This document shows, one piece after another, positions 1 through 10,107 of a DNA stretch of 64,000 bases. The DNA lies in assembly GCA_036346255.1 (NCBI GenBank), contig CM070629.1, positions 51,892,916 to 51,956,915 on the forward strand. Direction: 5' to 3'. The stretch is from Ampelocalamus luodianensis (taxonomy: Eukaryota; Streptophyta; Magnoliopsida; Poales; Poaceae). Positions within the stretch are counted from its first letter, which is position 1. Each line of letters starts with the position of its first letter. The notes under the pieces are model-generated. The model ran no database searches, was not told the origin of the DNA, and worked only from the letters and a program-made list of their open reading frames with translations. The position numbers and the translations under genes were made by a program.

Positions 1-1568
1 CTGTCTGTATGTTTTCTATATTATGATAGAGAAGTTGGAAGAATCTGAAAGTTCACCCAACTAGGTTATTGTAGGTAATTCGATAACCTTTTCAGATTGG
101 TAAAGAACGCTCAATTCGGAGTTGAAACATAGAAGTTATGATCAACTGATTATTTCTGCTGAATTTTGGTAGGCTGAATCGGTGCTGAATGTTCAAACAA
201 TTATTAGCCTATTAATTTGACCAAATTGGTTTGTCGCGTCAACTAGAGTTTTGTAGTTAGACCAGTTAAGAATCTACAGAAATTGGGTTTGCTATTTTTC
301 GACTTCCAGGCTGTGAGTTATGTTAGTCCCGTGTTGCTGTCCAGGATTTTCTTATTGGACAGACTCCGCTGTTTTTCAGTTTATGCGATATAGGATTTAA
401 TTGACTCTAAGAGAAGTAAAATAGAACACCGACTAGTTGAGCTGGGTATCTTGTATACTTATTAAGTTATTTCGTTGGTTTAGGCGGCGAAACTGGTATA
501 AGAGCGCCTTCGTTGCGGATAACGCCGCAACGCGAAGGCAAGTACCATGTTAATTTGGATGTTTGTGTATTGTGGTTATTAGCATGAGTTGTTTTGGTAG
601 CTTGTGAGACATGTGAAATGAATTATTCATACTTTGTTCAATACATTGAGTTCATGAGTAGAAGTGATGTGACGGTATATTTCATTTAATTGTTGCATGC
701 ATTCATTGACATTTGACGCCCACGGAGTGGATGAGAACCACCATCAATTTCAAGATGGTTGGATAAGACCCATTAATTCCAATATGGGCAATGTTGGACA
801 CCGTATGAAACGTTCTTCATACGGAAGTGGATCCGCATTTTTGTTAAGATGCGGGCTTGAGTGATCACCGACGGGTGTTCACCGCTATACCGATATACGC
901 GTGTGTGCGTCCATTTCCTTGATTTGAGCATTCATATCATGTATTCATAAGTAATCCATTGTGTTATGATCGAACCCAATGATGTTATGTTTGGTCTTCA
1001 ATGAATGAATGTTTTTCTTAATCATTGTACTTGCTGAGTCATGGACTCACTCTTGCTTTGTTTGTTTATTTCTAGGTGATCGTTGATGAAGTTCACTTGG
1101 GAGGAGTAGATGAGCACTACTCAATAATGCACTTCACATTAGACTCATTGCTATAAGAAATTATGATTCTCTTTTGTCATCTTTTGGTTTGTAATAAATA
1201 AATTTAGTCGTGGTTGGTACCTTTATGATCAATGAGAACATAGACGAGAACTTTAAGTCATATGGTTATTTGTCATCTTAGCTCATTATCGTTGATTCAT
1301 GTTTAGATCTTAGAATTGGATTTCATGACTAGTTTATGTTTACTTGTGAGTTTTTGTTGTGTGGAACCTCCAGTACCCTCGTATACAAAGGAGGTTCTGC
1401 CGAAATTTAGGATTTCAGCTTAGGGTAGTTGCATTCCAGGCTCGTGCTGAGTTGGGGTGTTACATATACAAAGGAGGTTCTGCCGGAATTTGATAAATTA
1501 TCCTAGGTTAGATTTGTTTAATGATTCTTCAGTAGCATTCCAGGCTCATGTTGGGCTGGGGTGTTACA
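1..1568 (+). repeat. LTR 'C', 3' part, inserted in gypsy pol
   Basis: This is the 3' portion of a long LTR whose 5' end lies outside the window. It shares blocks with the LTRs at 5704-8088, 12575-14976 and 5372-16926, including the hairpin-rich segment around 737-824 and the segment near 510-545 ending in gaaggcaagtac. It ends in gtgttaca, and the next base begins gypsy integrase coding sequence, so it is an insertion into element M. The expected TSD would be tgcat (1569-1573), but the left copy is outside the window. No coding region is seen. Only the 3' boundary is certain. Confidence 0.8.
1382..1568 (+). repeat. Direct duplication of the LTR 'C' terminus
   Basis: Two imperfect direct copies, 1382-1464 (83 bp) and 1465-1568 (104 bp), both start tatacaaaggaggttctgcc and both end with ggggtgttaca. 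The real insertion boundary is the second copy, because integrase coding starts at 1569. The first copy therefore looks like an internal duplicate of the LTR end. Confidence 0.8.
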
Positions 1569-1680
1569 TGCATGATATCCCTTCCTCCATTGTTAGCGAT
1601 CGTGATCCAATATTCACTAGCAATTCTTGGGTGAAACTCTTTTGTCTTGCTTGCATTAAATTGCAGTTGAGTTCCGCCTT
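1569..1680 (+). pseudogene. Gypsy element M integrase core, fragment 1
   Basis: The forward frame encodes the middle of a Ty3/gypsy integrase catalytic core, with the recognisable stretch IVSDRDPIFTS (second catalytic Asp region) followed by a phenylalanine/tryptophan-rich helix and LSSAF. The frame stops abruptly at 1680 where LTR D begins, and the family motif continues at 4888 after D. Upstream, LTR C interrupts the same gene. In the intact element the enzyme inserts retrotransposon cDNA into the host genome. This copy is a relic broken by insertions. Confidence 0.85.
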
Positions 1681-4600
1681 TGTAAAATCCCAAAGTTCTG
1701 TTACCAAAAATAAAATTGATAAAATTATTATTTGATTGGATTTTCTGGAATTTAAAAGAGTTTTCCAGGTTTTTATTAAATTTTAAAGTTAAAAAATAAT
1801 TATTCAATTTCCTGGATTTTAAGTTCAAAAGGAGAAATAATTAATTTCCTTGATTTTTCTAGATTTTAAAAAGGTTTTTCCTAATTTCCATAAATTTAAA
1901 ATAATTTGTGCAAAAATAAAAGCCAACTTCAAGTTGGAAATAATTTTATCAAGTTCAAAATAATTCAAGGAATTTCTCTAAATTTTTGTAGAATTATTTA
2001 TTTATTTTTACATTTTCTAAAAGCCCTTTTGATTTATTGCTATTTTTGAAGATCGAAAATGAATGAAAAGTCCCTAAATCTTCCTTTGACTGAATTCCTT
2101 CTCCTACAGCCTTTTCCTCCATTTTCCCGCCCAGCCCACCATCTCACGTGGCCCTGTCCACCCCCGCCCCCTCCTCTCTCTCGCTCTCTCTTCCAGGCAG
2201 GTCCCACCCATCAGCCTCTCCCCCGTCTCTCTCTTCCTCTCTCTCACTCACTGCCAAGTAGGCCCCCCTGTCACTCGCACCCCCTTCCTCCCTTGCTTCC
2301 TCCTCTAGCCACTCGCACCCACCACCTTTGTTGCCCGTCGCAAAGCTCCTCCCGGCCGCACTTTTTCCCCATTTTTCGCGTGCACGCGTGCAGCAATTCC
2401 TCGTCTACTACTGCGCCTGTTTCGGACATCCGCCCCCCTTTCGTGCCCATTTTTGCTGGAACACGCAACGCCCACCGTGAATCCCGTTGCACTGATGCCC
2501 TCCTCTGGTGCCCCTCTGCCCCTATAAAAGGGAGCACAGGGTGTGCATCTTCTCCCTCACCATTCGCCCTCGAGCTGCGCTCCTTTCCCCTTCTCTCCTG
2601 GCCAGTATCCACATTTCCTCGCCACCGATTGCACCGCTGCCTATGGGTCCCCGGCGATGTTGTCTTCACCATCGGCCTCGCCATCACGCGTTCTATGCTG
2701 TGCTCGCATCGCATTCGCCGAAGCATCACCGGAGCAACTGCGTTGCCGAGAACCCGATCGCGCCACTGCCGCTCTCCTCACCGTTGGCCATCCCTGCGTG
2801 CCCAACTGCCACTGAGGTGAGCACCGCCCTCCCCATCGCCTCCTCTTTCTTTCCGCACCTCGCTGCCATTTGCCATAACCGTTGGTTCCCAAGCCGCCGT
2901 TGTAAATCGTGCTGACGTGGCATGCTACGTCATGGCCACCTCAGCGTTGGTGCCCACGTGGCTACAGCGTGTCAGCCTTGTCATCGCATGCGTGGCTGCT
3001 TGTGTGGCCTCTGGTCCATAGACCATGGCCCACTTGTCAGTGACCGATTTTCCTTTTCCTTTAGAAGAATGATTCGGTCGAAAATGAAATCCCATCTCTG
3101 ACGTCATGCCGACACAATAAATAATTTTTTCCCCAATTTTTATCATTTCATGTGGAATTCAATCTCCAAGAGCCGGTTCTCCTTTGTTCGAGCTCCAATT
3201 GAAGTGATTTAAATTTCTAAATTCATATAAATTCCTATTCTAGCTAAATATACAAAAGTACTTATTTTGGAGTTAACTTGAATTTCATTTGAATTTTGTT
3301 TGAATTTAACTCATTTTCACGTATAGATTTCGACGACCTTGGAGAGCCAGTTTTCTACGCCGTTTCAGAAACAATTAATTGAGTAAGGCAAGTTACATCC
3401 TCTAATCATATTTGATCCAAGTCTTTCAAATTATTTAAATTCTGTTTTAAATTATTACTGCAAGCTTATTTGTATTCAATTCAATTTAAATTCCTATTTT
3501 AAAATTATACTTATTCCCAATTCCATTGTATAGCCAATTTTGACATTGAATCAAACATACCTTGACACTTTAGATGAAAATCTAGTTGATGCAACAATAT
3601 GAACTAGAACATGTTGGTATAAATACATGCCTAACCATGCTTAGATAAAAAATATTCATTTTGGGGGAATTTTTGTTAAATATTCAACTATGGTTTAAAA
3701 ATGTGTCTATGGCATTGGTGTGCCATTTAAATTTATAAATGATTTGAAAACATGAGATAAATTTAAAAATTGGTTTGGACTTGGGCAAAATGGATAGTTG
3801 GTTGAGGCCTAGGGGTTGTTTTGGGAAGTTGCCTAGTCAATTAAGGACCGGTTTGCGAGCCGCAGATTGTTAGGCCATTCTGTACTACCACAAGTCTAGA
3901 ATGGGACAGATCGGGCTAATTAATTTGCAACGTTCCATTGTTAGTTGTGCCATGTTGATGTATGGGTGTCAGAATAACCTACTTTTTATGTATTCCCACA
4001 TGGCGCAAGAGGAGGATTTCGGTGGATGGTTTAGTCCAAAGGAAGTGAAATATTAGCGGGCATGACTATGTTGGGATGGCTCATTGTAAAGGCATTGTGA
4101 TAATCACTTAGTCGCACACCTATGGAAGTTTGTTAGACGAACATTAAAAATTGATTATCTCTTGTGGGTAAAGTTGTACAACCTCTGCAGAGTGTCAAAC
4201 TATTCGAATAGCTGTGTACACAGTCATGGACATGCTGAGCAAATCCTTTCGTGGATTAGACTTTGGTTTTATTTTTAAAATATTTTATTAAATAGTATAG
4301 GACATGGATGGGTGTCCACGAGAAAAATTGTGGATTGAAGCCCCGGGTTGTTGCCCGTGTTTAAGTTAGTGCTAGGTTGGTGCCTACACTAGCTTTATTA
4401 ATTCAGTTAAAACTCGATTTTAGATATTGTAAAACTTGCGCTTTTGAACTTAGCTATTGTATTTAAAATATTAAGTGTTGCTTTTGCACAAACAACCCTA
4501 TCAGCCTTCCTTTGATAATGTCCATGCATGCATTCACTCTGTTATGGGTGCAATTTGCGGAGTACATTTTTGTACTCACCATTGCTTAATAAAATGTTAT

Positions 4601-4887
4601 TCAGAGGAGAAGGATTTCACTACTAGTATGGATCTCGATGACTAAGCCGCTATCCTAGTTGATTGCCTGTGGCAGATTTGCTGGACTTTACTACTTTTCT
4701 TTGTCTTCTGCTGTGTTCTTTATTGTTGGCTTATAAGCCTTTCTTGTAATAAACTCTGATAATTTATTAATAAAGTTGTGCGAATTATGGATGTTACTAC
4801 ATTTGTTTACTGTGTACATTAACTACTGTTCCAGGGACTAGTGTAGAATACACAGAGGATCTGGAGGTGTTATCCTTGGGTCCGACA
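1681..4887 (+). repeat. Solo LTR 'D' (3.2 kb)
   Basis: The LTR starts TGTAAAATCCC and ends TCCGACA. It is flanked by a 5-bp target duplication, gcctt (1676-1680) and acctt (4888-4892), which differ at one base. Both flanks are integrase coding sequence of element M, and the frame resumes when the insert and one TSD copy are removed. No internal region is present, so it is a solo LTR left by LTR-LTR recombination. It belongs to the same family as the reverse-oriented LTRs at 28108-31293, 23743-26083 and 53560-56806. The C-rich block at 2100-2900 contains long open frames with biased composition that are not genes. Confidence 0.88.
2525..2532 (+). promoter_or_regulatory. TATA box of LTR 'D'
   Basis: The sequence cccctataaaagggagcac lies in the GC-rich part of the LTR, the usual place for the U3/R boundary. 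Related LTRs show TATAAA-type boxes at comparable positions (minus strand near 30591-30598 and 56069-56076). Confidence 0.6.
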
Positions 4888-5371
4888 ACCTTTCATCCTC
4901 GAAGTGACGACCAGACGAAGGTGGTCAGCCGCATTATTGTCATGTATCTTCGTTGTCTTTCTTGTGATCGACCAAAACAGTGGCTTTAGTGGCTTCCATG
5001 GGCGGAATGTTGCTATAATTCTTTGTTTCAGACAGCTTTGAAGACAACTCCTTTCAAAGTGGTTTATAGTGGCGATCCACCCACCCTTTTGTCTTATGAA
5101 CCAGGAGCAGCCTGAGTGGCCACTGTTGATCGGTAGCTTTAAGATAGAAATGAGTTCTTGGATGAGATTCACGAATGTTTGTTGTAGGTCCAAGATTGCA
5201 TGAAGCAACAACATGACAAGTTGTGGAGTGAGGTGATGTATGACTTAGGCGATTGGGTTTGGCTCCGCCTTCATCATCGCACAACATCTTCTATCAAAGA
5301 TGGTTCTTTTAAATTATCTTAGCGTTTTATGGACCTTTTAAGGTGATCGGCAAGATTGGGATGGTTTCTTA
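4888..5371 (+). pseudogene. Gypsy element M integrase, fragment 2
   Basis: This continues the integrase after LTR D. It has the HPxxDxQTxVVxR motif of gypsy cores (here HPRSDDQTKVVSR) with the region of the third catalytic residue, then the conserved TPFKVVYSGDPP segment and the basic C-terminal region leading to a GPFKV-like motif near 5335-5350. The catalytic glutamate position of the QTxxxE/VVNR block reads lysine (QTK). In-frame stops occur (for example the TGA near 5118). The frame is cut at 5371 by LTR B and resumes at 16932. Confidence 0.85.
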
Positions 5372-7322
5372 TATAATATTCCGAAAGTGTGAGGATCAAC
5401 TATCGGGATAAAATAATTTAATCGGTAGCGATTAATTTTATTCGGGGGAATATTTTTCGTTGAATCTTGTTTAGAGAGGGGGGGTTTACTGGTTTTTCAC
5501 GGCAACCTAGGCCTGGGCTGTGGCCCAGGTGGGCTGGCCGGTCCTCCTCAATAGGGGGGAGGCACCATGGGCCTAAAGCCCATGCGCCCCCACACCCCCT
5601 AACCCTAGCCGGCCACCTTTTCCCTCTCCCTCCCCCCTTGGCCGCCACTTTTTCTCCCCCTCCTCTCTTGGCCGCACTTCCCTGCAGTCCCCAAGGTGAT
5701 CTCTGTAATACCCGATTATTCGATATCGAATGCTGTAAGATTAGAGAGGAAATAAGTTAAAATTCAGAATTTTAGGAGAAGTATGGGCCGCCAACCCATA
5801 TTCGAGAAGAGGAGCGACCATAGTGGCCCAAGGCCCATGAGTGGGCCGGCAGCCCATTAGAAGGCAAGGGAGGAGGGACCAAACCCTAGCCCCATTTGCT
5901 ACAGTAGCCGCCGTGCTACAGTAGCCCCATGCTACGCAGCGGCGTGCACGCTTGCCTCGCCGCTTGCTGCTCCTCCTCTCCCGGCGCCATCTTTCCTGCC
6001 GCTTGTGGCCGACCGTGGGAAGAAGAAGAAGAGGAAGGAAGAGAGGATTGAAGGAGAATTTCTTCGTGGGATTTGATCAGCGATCTCCGATGGTTCTACA
6101 AGGGTAATGATCGATTTCCTCGCTGTTTAGGTTGTTTCAGATGCTAATTCGATTAGTTTGATTGGATTGAATTGCTGCCGTTAGAATTTCAGTTCTGTCC
6201 TGAATGTTGCGTGGCCTGTTTCGTGATCTTAGAGGCCGAATTTGGGTTGTCCATCTCCTAGAGTTTTGTAGATATTGATCTTAGCTTTCGGTGGCCGCCA
6301 AGAACACTGAATTCCGACTTTCGAGTCAAAAGTTATGATAGATTTATTATCTGCTGTCCAGAATCCTGACGAGAAATAGCAGTCTCTGTACAGGTTGATT
6401 TATGGCCTAGTTAGAGGGTGATTCAGAGGTCTTGCCCATAACAAATTTTGAAGGTGATATCACTAGCTTTCAGGATTGATAAAGAACACCTCATTTGGAT
6501 TTATAGATCAAAAGTTATGCACTTTTTTTGTGACTGTCCAGATTGTATGTCAGTCTGTCCAGTTTGTATGTCATTTCTATCTTTAATTTTGACCCGTGTG
6601 CCACTTTTTGTTAAATACAATATATGAATGTCGTACAACTAGGTTATTGTAGATAATTTCATAACCTTTTCAGATTGTTAAAGAACGTCCAATTTGGAGT
6701 TGTACAACAAAAGTTATGGATATTTTAATTTAGCCGATATTTCTGTCTATTAATTCAGTCAACAGATTTGAGCCGTGGGCCAAATTTTATTAGAGGCAAA
6801 ATCTGAACTTTTGCCCAACCAGAGTATTGTAGATATGTCAGTTAAGAATCCATGGAAATTGGTCTCACCTCATTCCGAGTTCCAGACCAATAGATATGTC
6901 AATTACCGTGCTGCTGTCCAGAATTAAGTTATGTCAGAAATTGTTGATTTCATTTTAAGTTTTGTATTCGACTAGAGTCATCAGGAAGCAAATGTTTAAC
7001 ATCGATTAGTAGTGTTGGGTATATTATGTCCTTATTGAAATTATTTTACTTGTTTAGGTGAAGCCTCGGGTTTAGGAGTATCACCTTTGCCGACTAACGC
7101 GTCGTGATCGTGGAAGGCAAGTACATTGCCACCCTTAATGATTGTGATTGATGAATGTTTATATGGTCATGCCTGTGATTTGGTATGATACGAGAGAAGA
7201 TGGATTGTTTATGTTCTTTCATATGTGTTGAATCCATGTTTTGTTATCATGTCTTTCAATATTCGTATTTCATTCTATGCATTCATTATGCATGTTTCAT
7301 CCACTTAAAGTGGATTGCAAGT

Positions 7323-7473
7323 CCCACCATTCCAATGTGGGCGTGTTGGACATTGTCATGTCCCGCCCACGGAGTGGATTTGAAAGACCCATTAATTCCG
7401 AATGGGCATGTAAGACCCATTAACTCCAAGATGGGCAATGTTGGACACCCGTATGAAACGTTCTTCATACGGG
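7323..7473 (+). other. Array of four short hairpins in the LTR
   Basis: Four consecutive inverted repeats occur within 151 bp: cccac...gtggg (7323-7341), cccat...atggg (7388-7406), cccat...atggg (7416-7435), and the perfect 10-bp stem cccgtatgaa...ttcatacggg (7448-7473). The array is repeated in the 3' LTR (14203-14351), in LTR B (16156-16308) and partly in LTR C (737-824). Loops vary between copies while stems are kept. Confidence 0.75.
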
Positions 7474-7857
7474 AAGTGGATCCCGCATTTTTGTTAAGAT
7501 GCGGGCTTGAGTGAACACCGACGGGTGTTTCACCGGCTATACCGTATATGCATGTGTGCAGTCCATTCCTTTGATTTTGAGCATTCATATCATGTTTTCA
7601 TTTGTAATCGTTGTGATGTGATCGAACTCGATGATGAGTTTGTCTTATTCATATTGAATGATTATCTTATTGATAATCGATTTGCCGAGTCATGGACTCA
7701 CTCTTGCGTTGTTTGTTTATTTTAGGTAACCCCGATGTTGGCTCTGGGAGGAGTAGACACGCACTACTTGTTCACAACATCAAATTCATGTTCAAGACTA
7801 AATTTTAGTTCCATATTTCATTCGTTAACGATGAACTGTAATAATTAAATTATAATT

Positions 7858-7969
7858 GGAGAAGGAAGGATACCTTCTCCACCGGATGTTGATTTATTAT
7901 CTGCGTGTGAACCTTCTTTATTGATGTTCAGATAAATAACTTAGAAGGTGAAGGAAGGATACCTTCACC
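7858..7969 (+). other. Twin hairpins near the LTR 3' end
   Basis: Two hairpins share the loop aaggata: GGAGAAGG/CCTTCTCC at 7858-7880 and GGTGAAGG/CCTTCACC at 7947-7969. The stem base pair A-T in the first is T-A in the second, a compensatory exchange. Copies are at 14742-14764 and 14832-14854 in the 3' LTR, and at 16694-16716 and 16784-16806 in LTR B. Possible roles are 3' end formation or RNA packaging, which is inference. Confidence 0.8.
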
Positions 7970-8091
7970 ATGTCCTGCTTATCTTAATGTCGTCTTTAGT
8001 TGATATACTTGTTTCAAGTTCTTCCGCATTATGGATGTATGTTAGATGTTTTAGGTGACATCTTGGCCTTGATAGCTGTGGTGTTACAGCT

Positions 8092-8105
8092 TGGTATCGT
8101 GAGCG
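8092..8105 (+). other. Primer-binding site of element A
   Basis: The 5' LTR is followed after three bases by tggtatcgtgagcg. It resembles the tggtatcagagc primer-binding sequence complementary to the 3' end of plant initiator methionine tRNA, used by many plant LTR retrotransposons. It carries small deviations after the first seven bases. Confidence 0.7.
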
Positions 8106-10051
8106 GCTTTAGGTCCGTGGTTAATAGAAGAACATTAAAATGACACATCGCGTACGTGATGGGTGGGTTGAAAAGTACATTGCTTCCGCAATATCTCATT
8201 ATTATGTTTCATTTTGCTGAGCAATTGTTGAATTGCTTCGCACTATCATCTTTGTTGGTAATATATGATCTTCTATGATATTCAATATCTATGAACTAAT
8301 ATATGATTGTCATGAGATGATCCGTGTAATTATAATTGAGTATTTCGTGAGGCGTGATGTTATCAAATGATAAGAAGTGGAGGTCGTGGTTGTTACTCGG
8401 GATTCACTGAGTTACACCACTGATCGCGTAACGTGGTTAGAGGAGTAGTTACCCGAGTACCATAGTTTCGTGTGTTAAGCGTGAGTTGCTTTAGAAAGTT
8501 GTTCTCTTTCTTGATTTCGGAATTTGGCAATTCTTGTCCTGTGGTGGTTGATGAACTTCTCCGGGATTTGTGGTCCATGATAGTTATGGTTTTCCATAGA
8601 TCCCTCTTGGTTCTCTCAAACAAATAATGCCTTTCAACCTGTTGAGTTGTTTCTACTACTTGTGATCGTTGTCAATTGGCAAGATTGATGTTTTCTTGGT
8701 TGCTCCTTCTTTCTCATTGAAAAAGAATGACTCATTTACTCATTTGGTAACTTGATTAGTGAAGAGTTTTCCACAGAAGTTCTGGTTGCTTGGGGAAAGC
8801 TTTGGCTTTATGTGTTTCTTTGGATTACTTGAGCGTTGAGGTTTGAAGTCTCTCTTTGTCAGTAGTAAGGTGTTAGAATCCTTTGTGATGTCTTGCCATG
8901 CTTAAATTGAGAATTTATGATTAAGCTTAATAAATTGTTATGATATGAGTTACCAAGTCAAGTTATTAGCATAGTGCAAATCAATTACTCTTAACTACCA
9001 TCCATGGAAGTGAAACTGATTAATTTGATATGTCCTTGTATTTGATTCATGGTGTATGTTAAATAAAGATCACAATATCTATTCGTAACCTATAGATCTT
9101 ACATAAGAGCTAGATTTATCTATTTCCTAGTATGCTAAAATTGTTGAAACTTGTATAAAGTACCGGATGGGTGCCGTGTATCGACTCATGAAACCTTGTT
9201 TATAGGAAATTATGTTAGTGAATCTTTAATCATGTTTTGAAATGATTTCGAACAAAGGTGAAATGTGAATCTATGTTTATAAATGGTTATGTGATTGCAA
9301 ATAGAATTAGTACCGTATGTATACGCGTGGTTAGTACAATCATCATTTGTTAATGAGTGAAGAAAGTGTTGAGCAACACCAACAATTGAGTAGATGAATT
9401 TCGTAAGTAGTCTTTGTTAGCGTGCCTTGTGATATTGTTATTGCTTAGCATAAACTTGTTATGATAAATTTGTTTCAACCTTGTGGTTTGTGTTCCCTTT
9501 GGGAAGTTTTAGGATGGAGTAATAAAGTTTGATGATTCTTGGTACTATGTATGTTGTCGATGTTATTAAATAGTTAAAAATGTGAGAATGAGGTTAATTT
9601 CGTAGTAATTTGATCACCCATGGTGATATTTCCTAAATGATCAAATTTGAATTTGTATTCATGATCTTTGGGGTTCAGCTTTATGTGGTAAATGAAGTTT
9701 ATCGAGTAGCGATATGTTGCAAAGTTATAATGGTTCTTCAGTAATGCAAGTGCTTTGATTTCGAGTACTTATTTGTTCTTATCTGTTAAGGTTCGATATT
9801 CTCTTCTTGTGAGGCTTAAGTGTTCAATCGTGGACTCCACTTATGTTCTATAAGTTCATTGCTTAATTGGTTTCTTCCTTGGTCCCGTGTTCAGTGCGAG
9901 TGGTGGATGAGTTTTCTAGTTGGTGAAAATCGTTTCCATTTGTCTCTTCTTTTGAGAAAGAATCAATTCATTCTTTTCACGTGGGTCTTTTGAAGTGTTT
10001 TCTAATTGTTGTTGTGAAATTGATGTTAATACCCATAGTAATTTGATCGCC

Positions 10052-10107
10052 TTAGGTGACATCTTGGCTTCCTGATAGCTGTGGTGTTACATTGGTGATA
10101 TCGCTCG
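10052..10107 (+). repeat. Internal copy of the LTR end and PBS
   Basis: Positions 10052-10091 match the last 40 bases of the element's own LTRs (ttaggtgacatcttggcttc through gtggtgttaca). The next bases, ttggtgatatcgctcg, resemble the ttggtatcgtgagcg primer site that follows the real 5' LTR. It looks like a second, decayed LTR/leader junction inside the internal region. Confidence 0.7.

Larger units (their letters stand above)
5704..8088 (+). repeat. 5' LTR of element A
   Basis: The LTR is 2385 bp, starting TGTAATACCCG and ending GTGTTACA. The first ten and last ten bases form an extended inverted repeat (TGTAATACCC against GGTGTTACA). It holds a GC-rich segment near 5820-6020, a hairpin array at 7323-7473 and two perfect hairpins at 7858-7880 and 7947-7969. 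It differs from the 3' LTR mostly by scattered one- to three-base indels, clustered in the first 450 bp, with long identical stretches elsewhere. Confidence 0.9.

Noticed and set aside
2059..2820. A 253-codon open frame and several overlapping frames on both strands
   Set aside because: The region is C-rich LTR sequence with a TATA box. The predicted proteins are Pro/Ser/Leu-rich with no domain, and open frames occur on both strands.
7185..7725. Short frames repeated at 14106-14465 as a duplicated small gene
   Set aside because: They are parts of the two LTRs of A, the frames are not conserved in LTR B, and hairpins explain the sequence conservation better.
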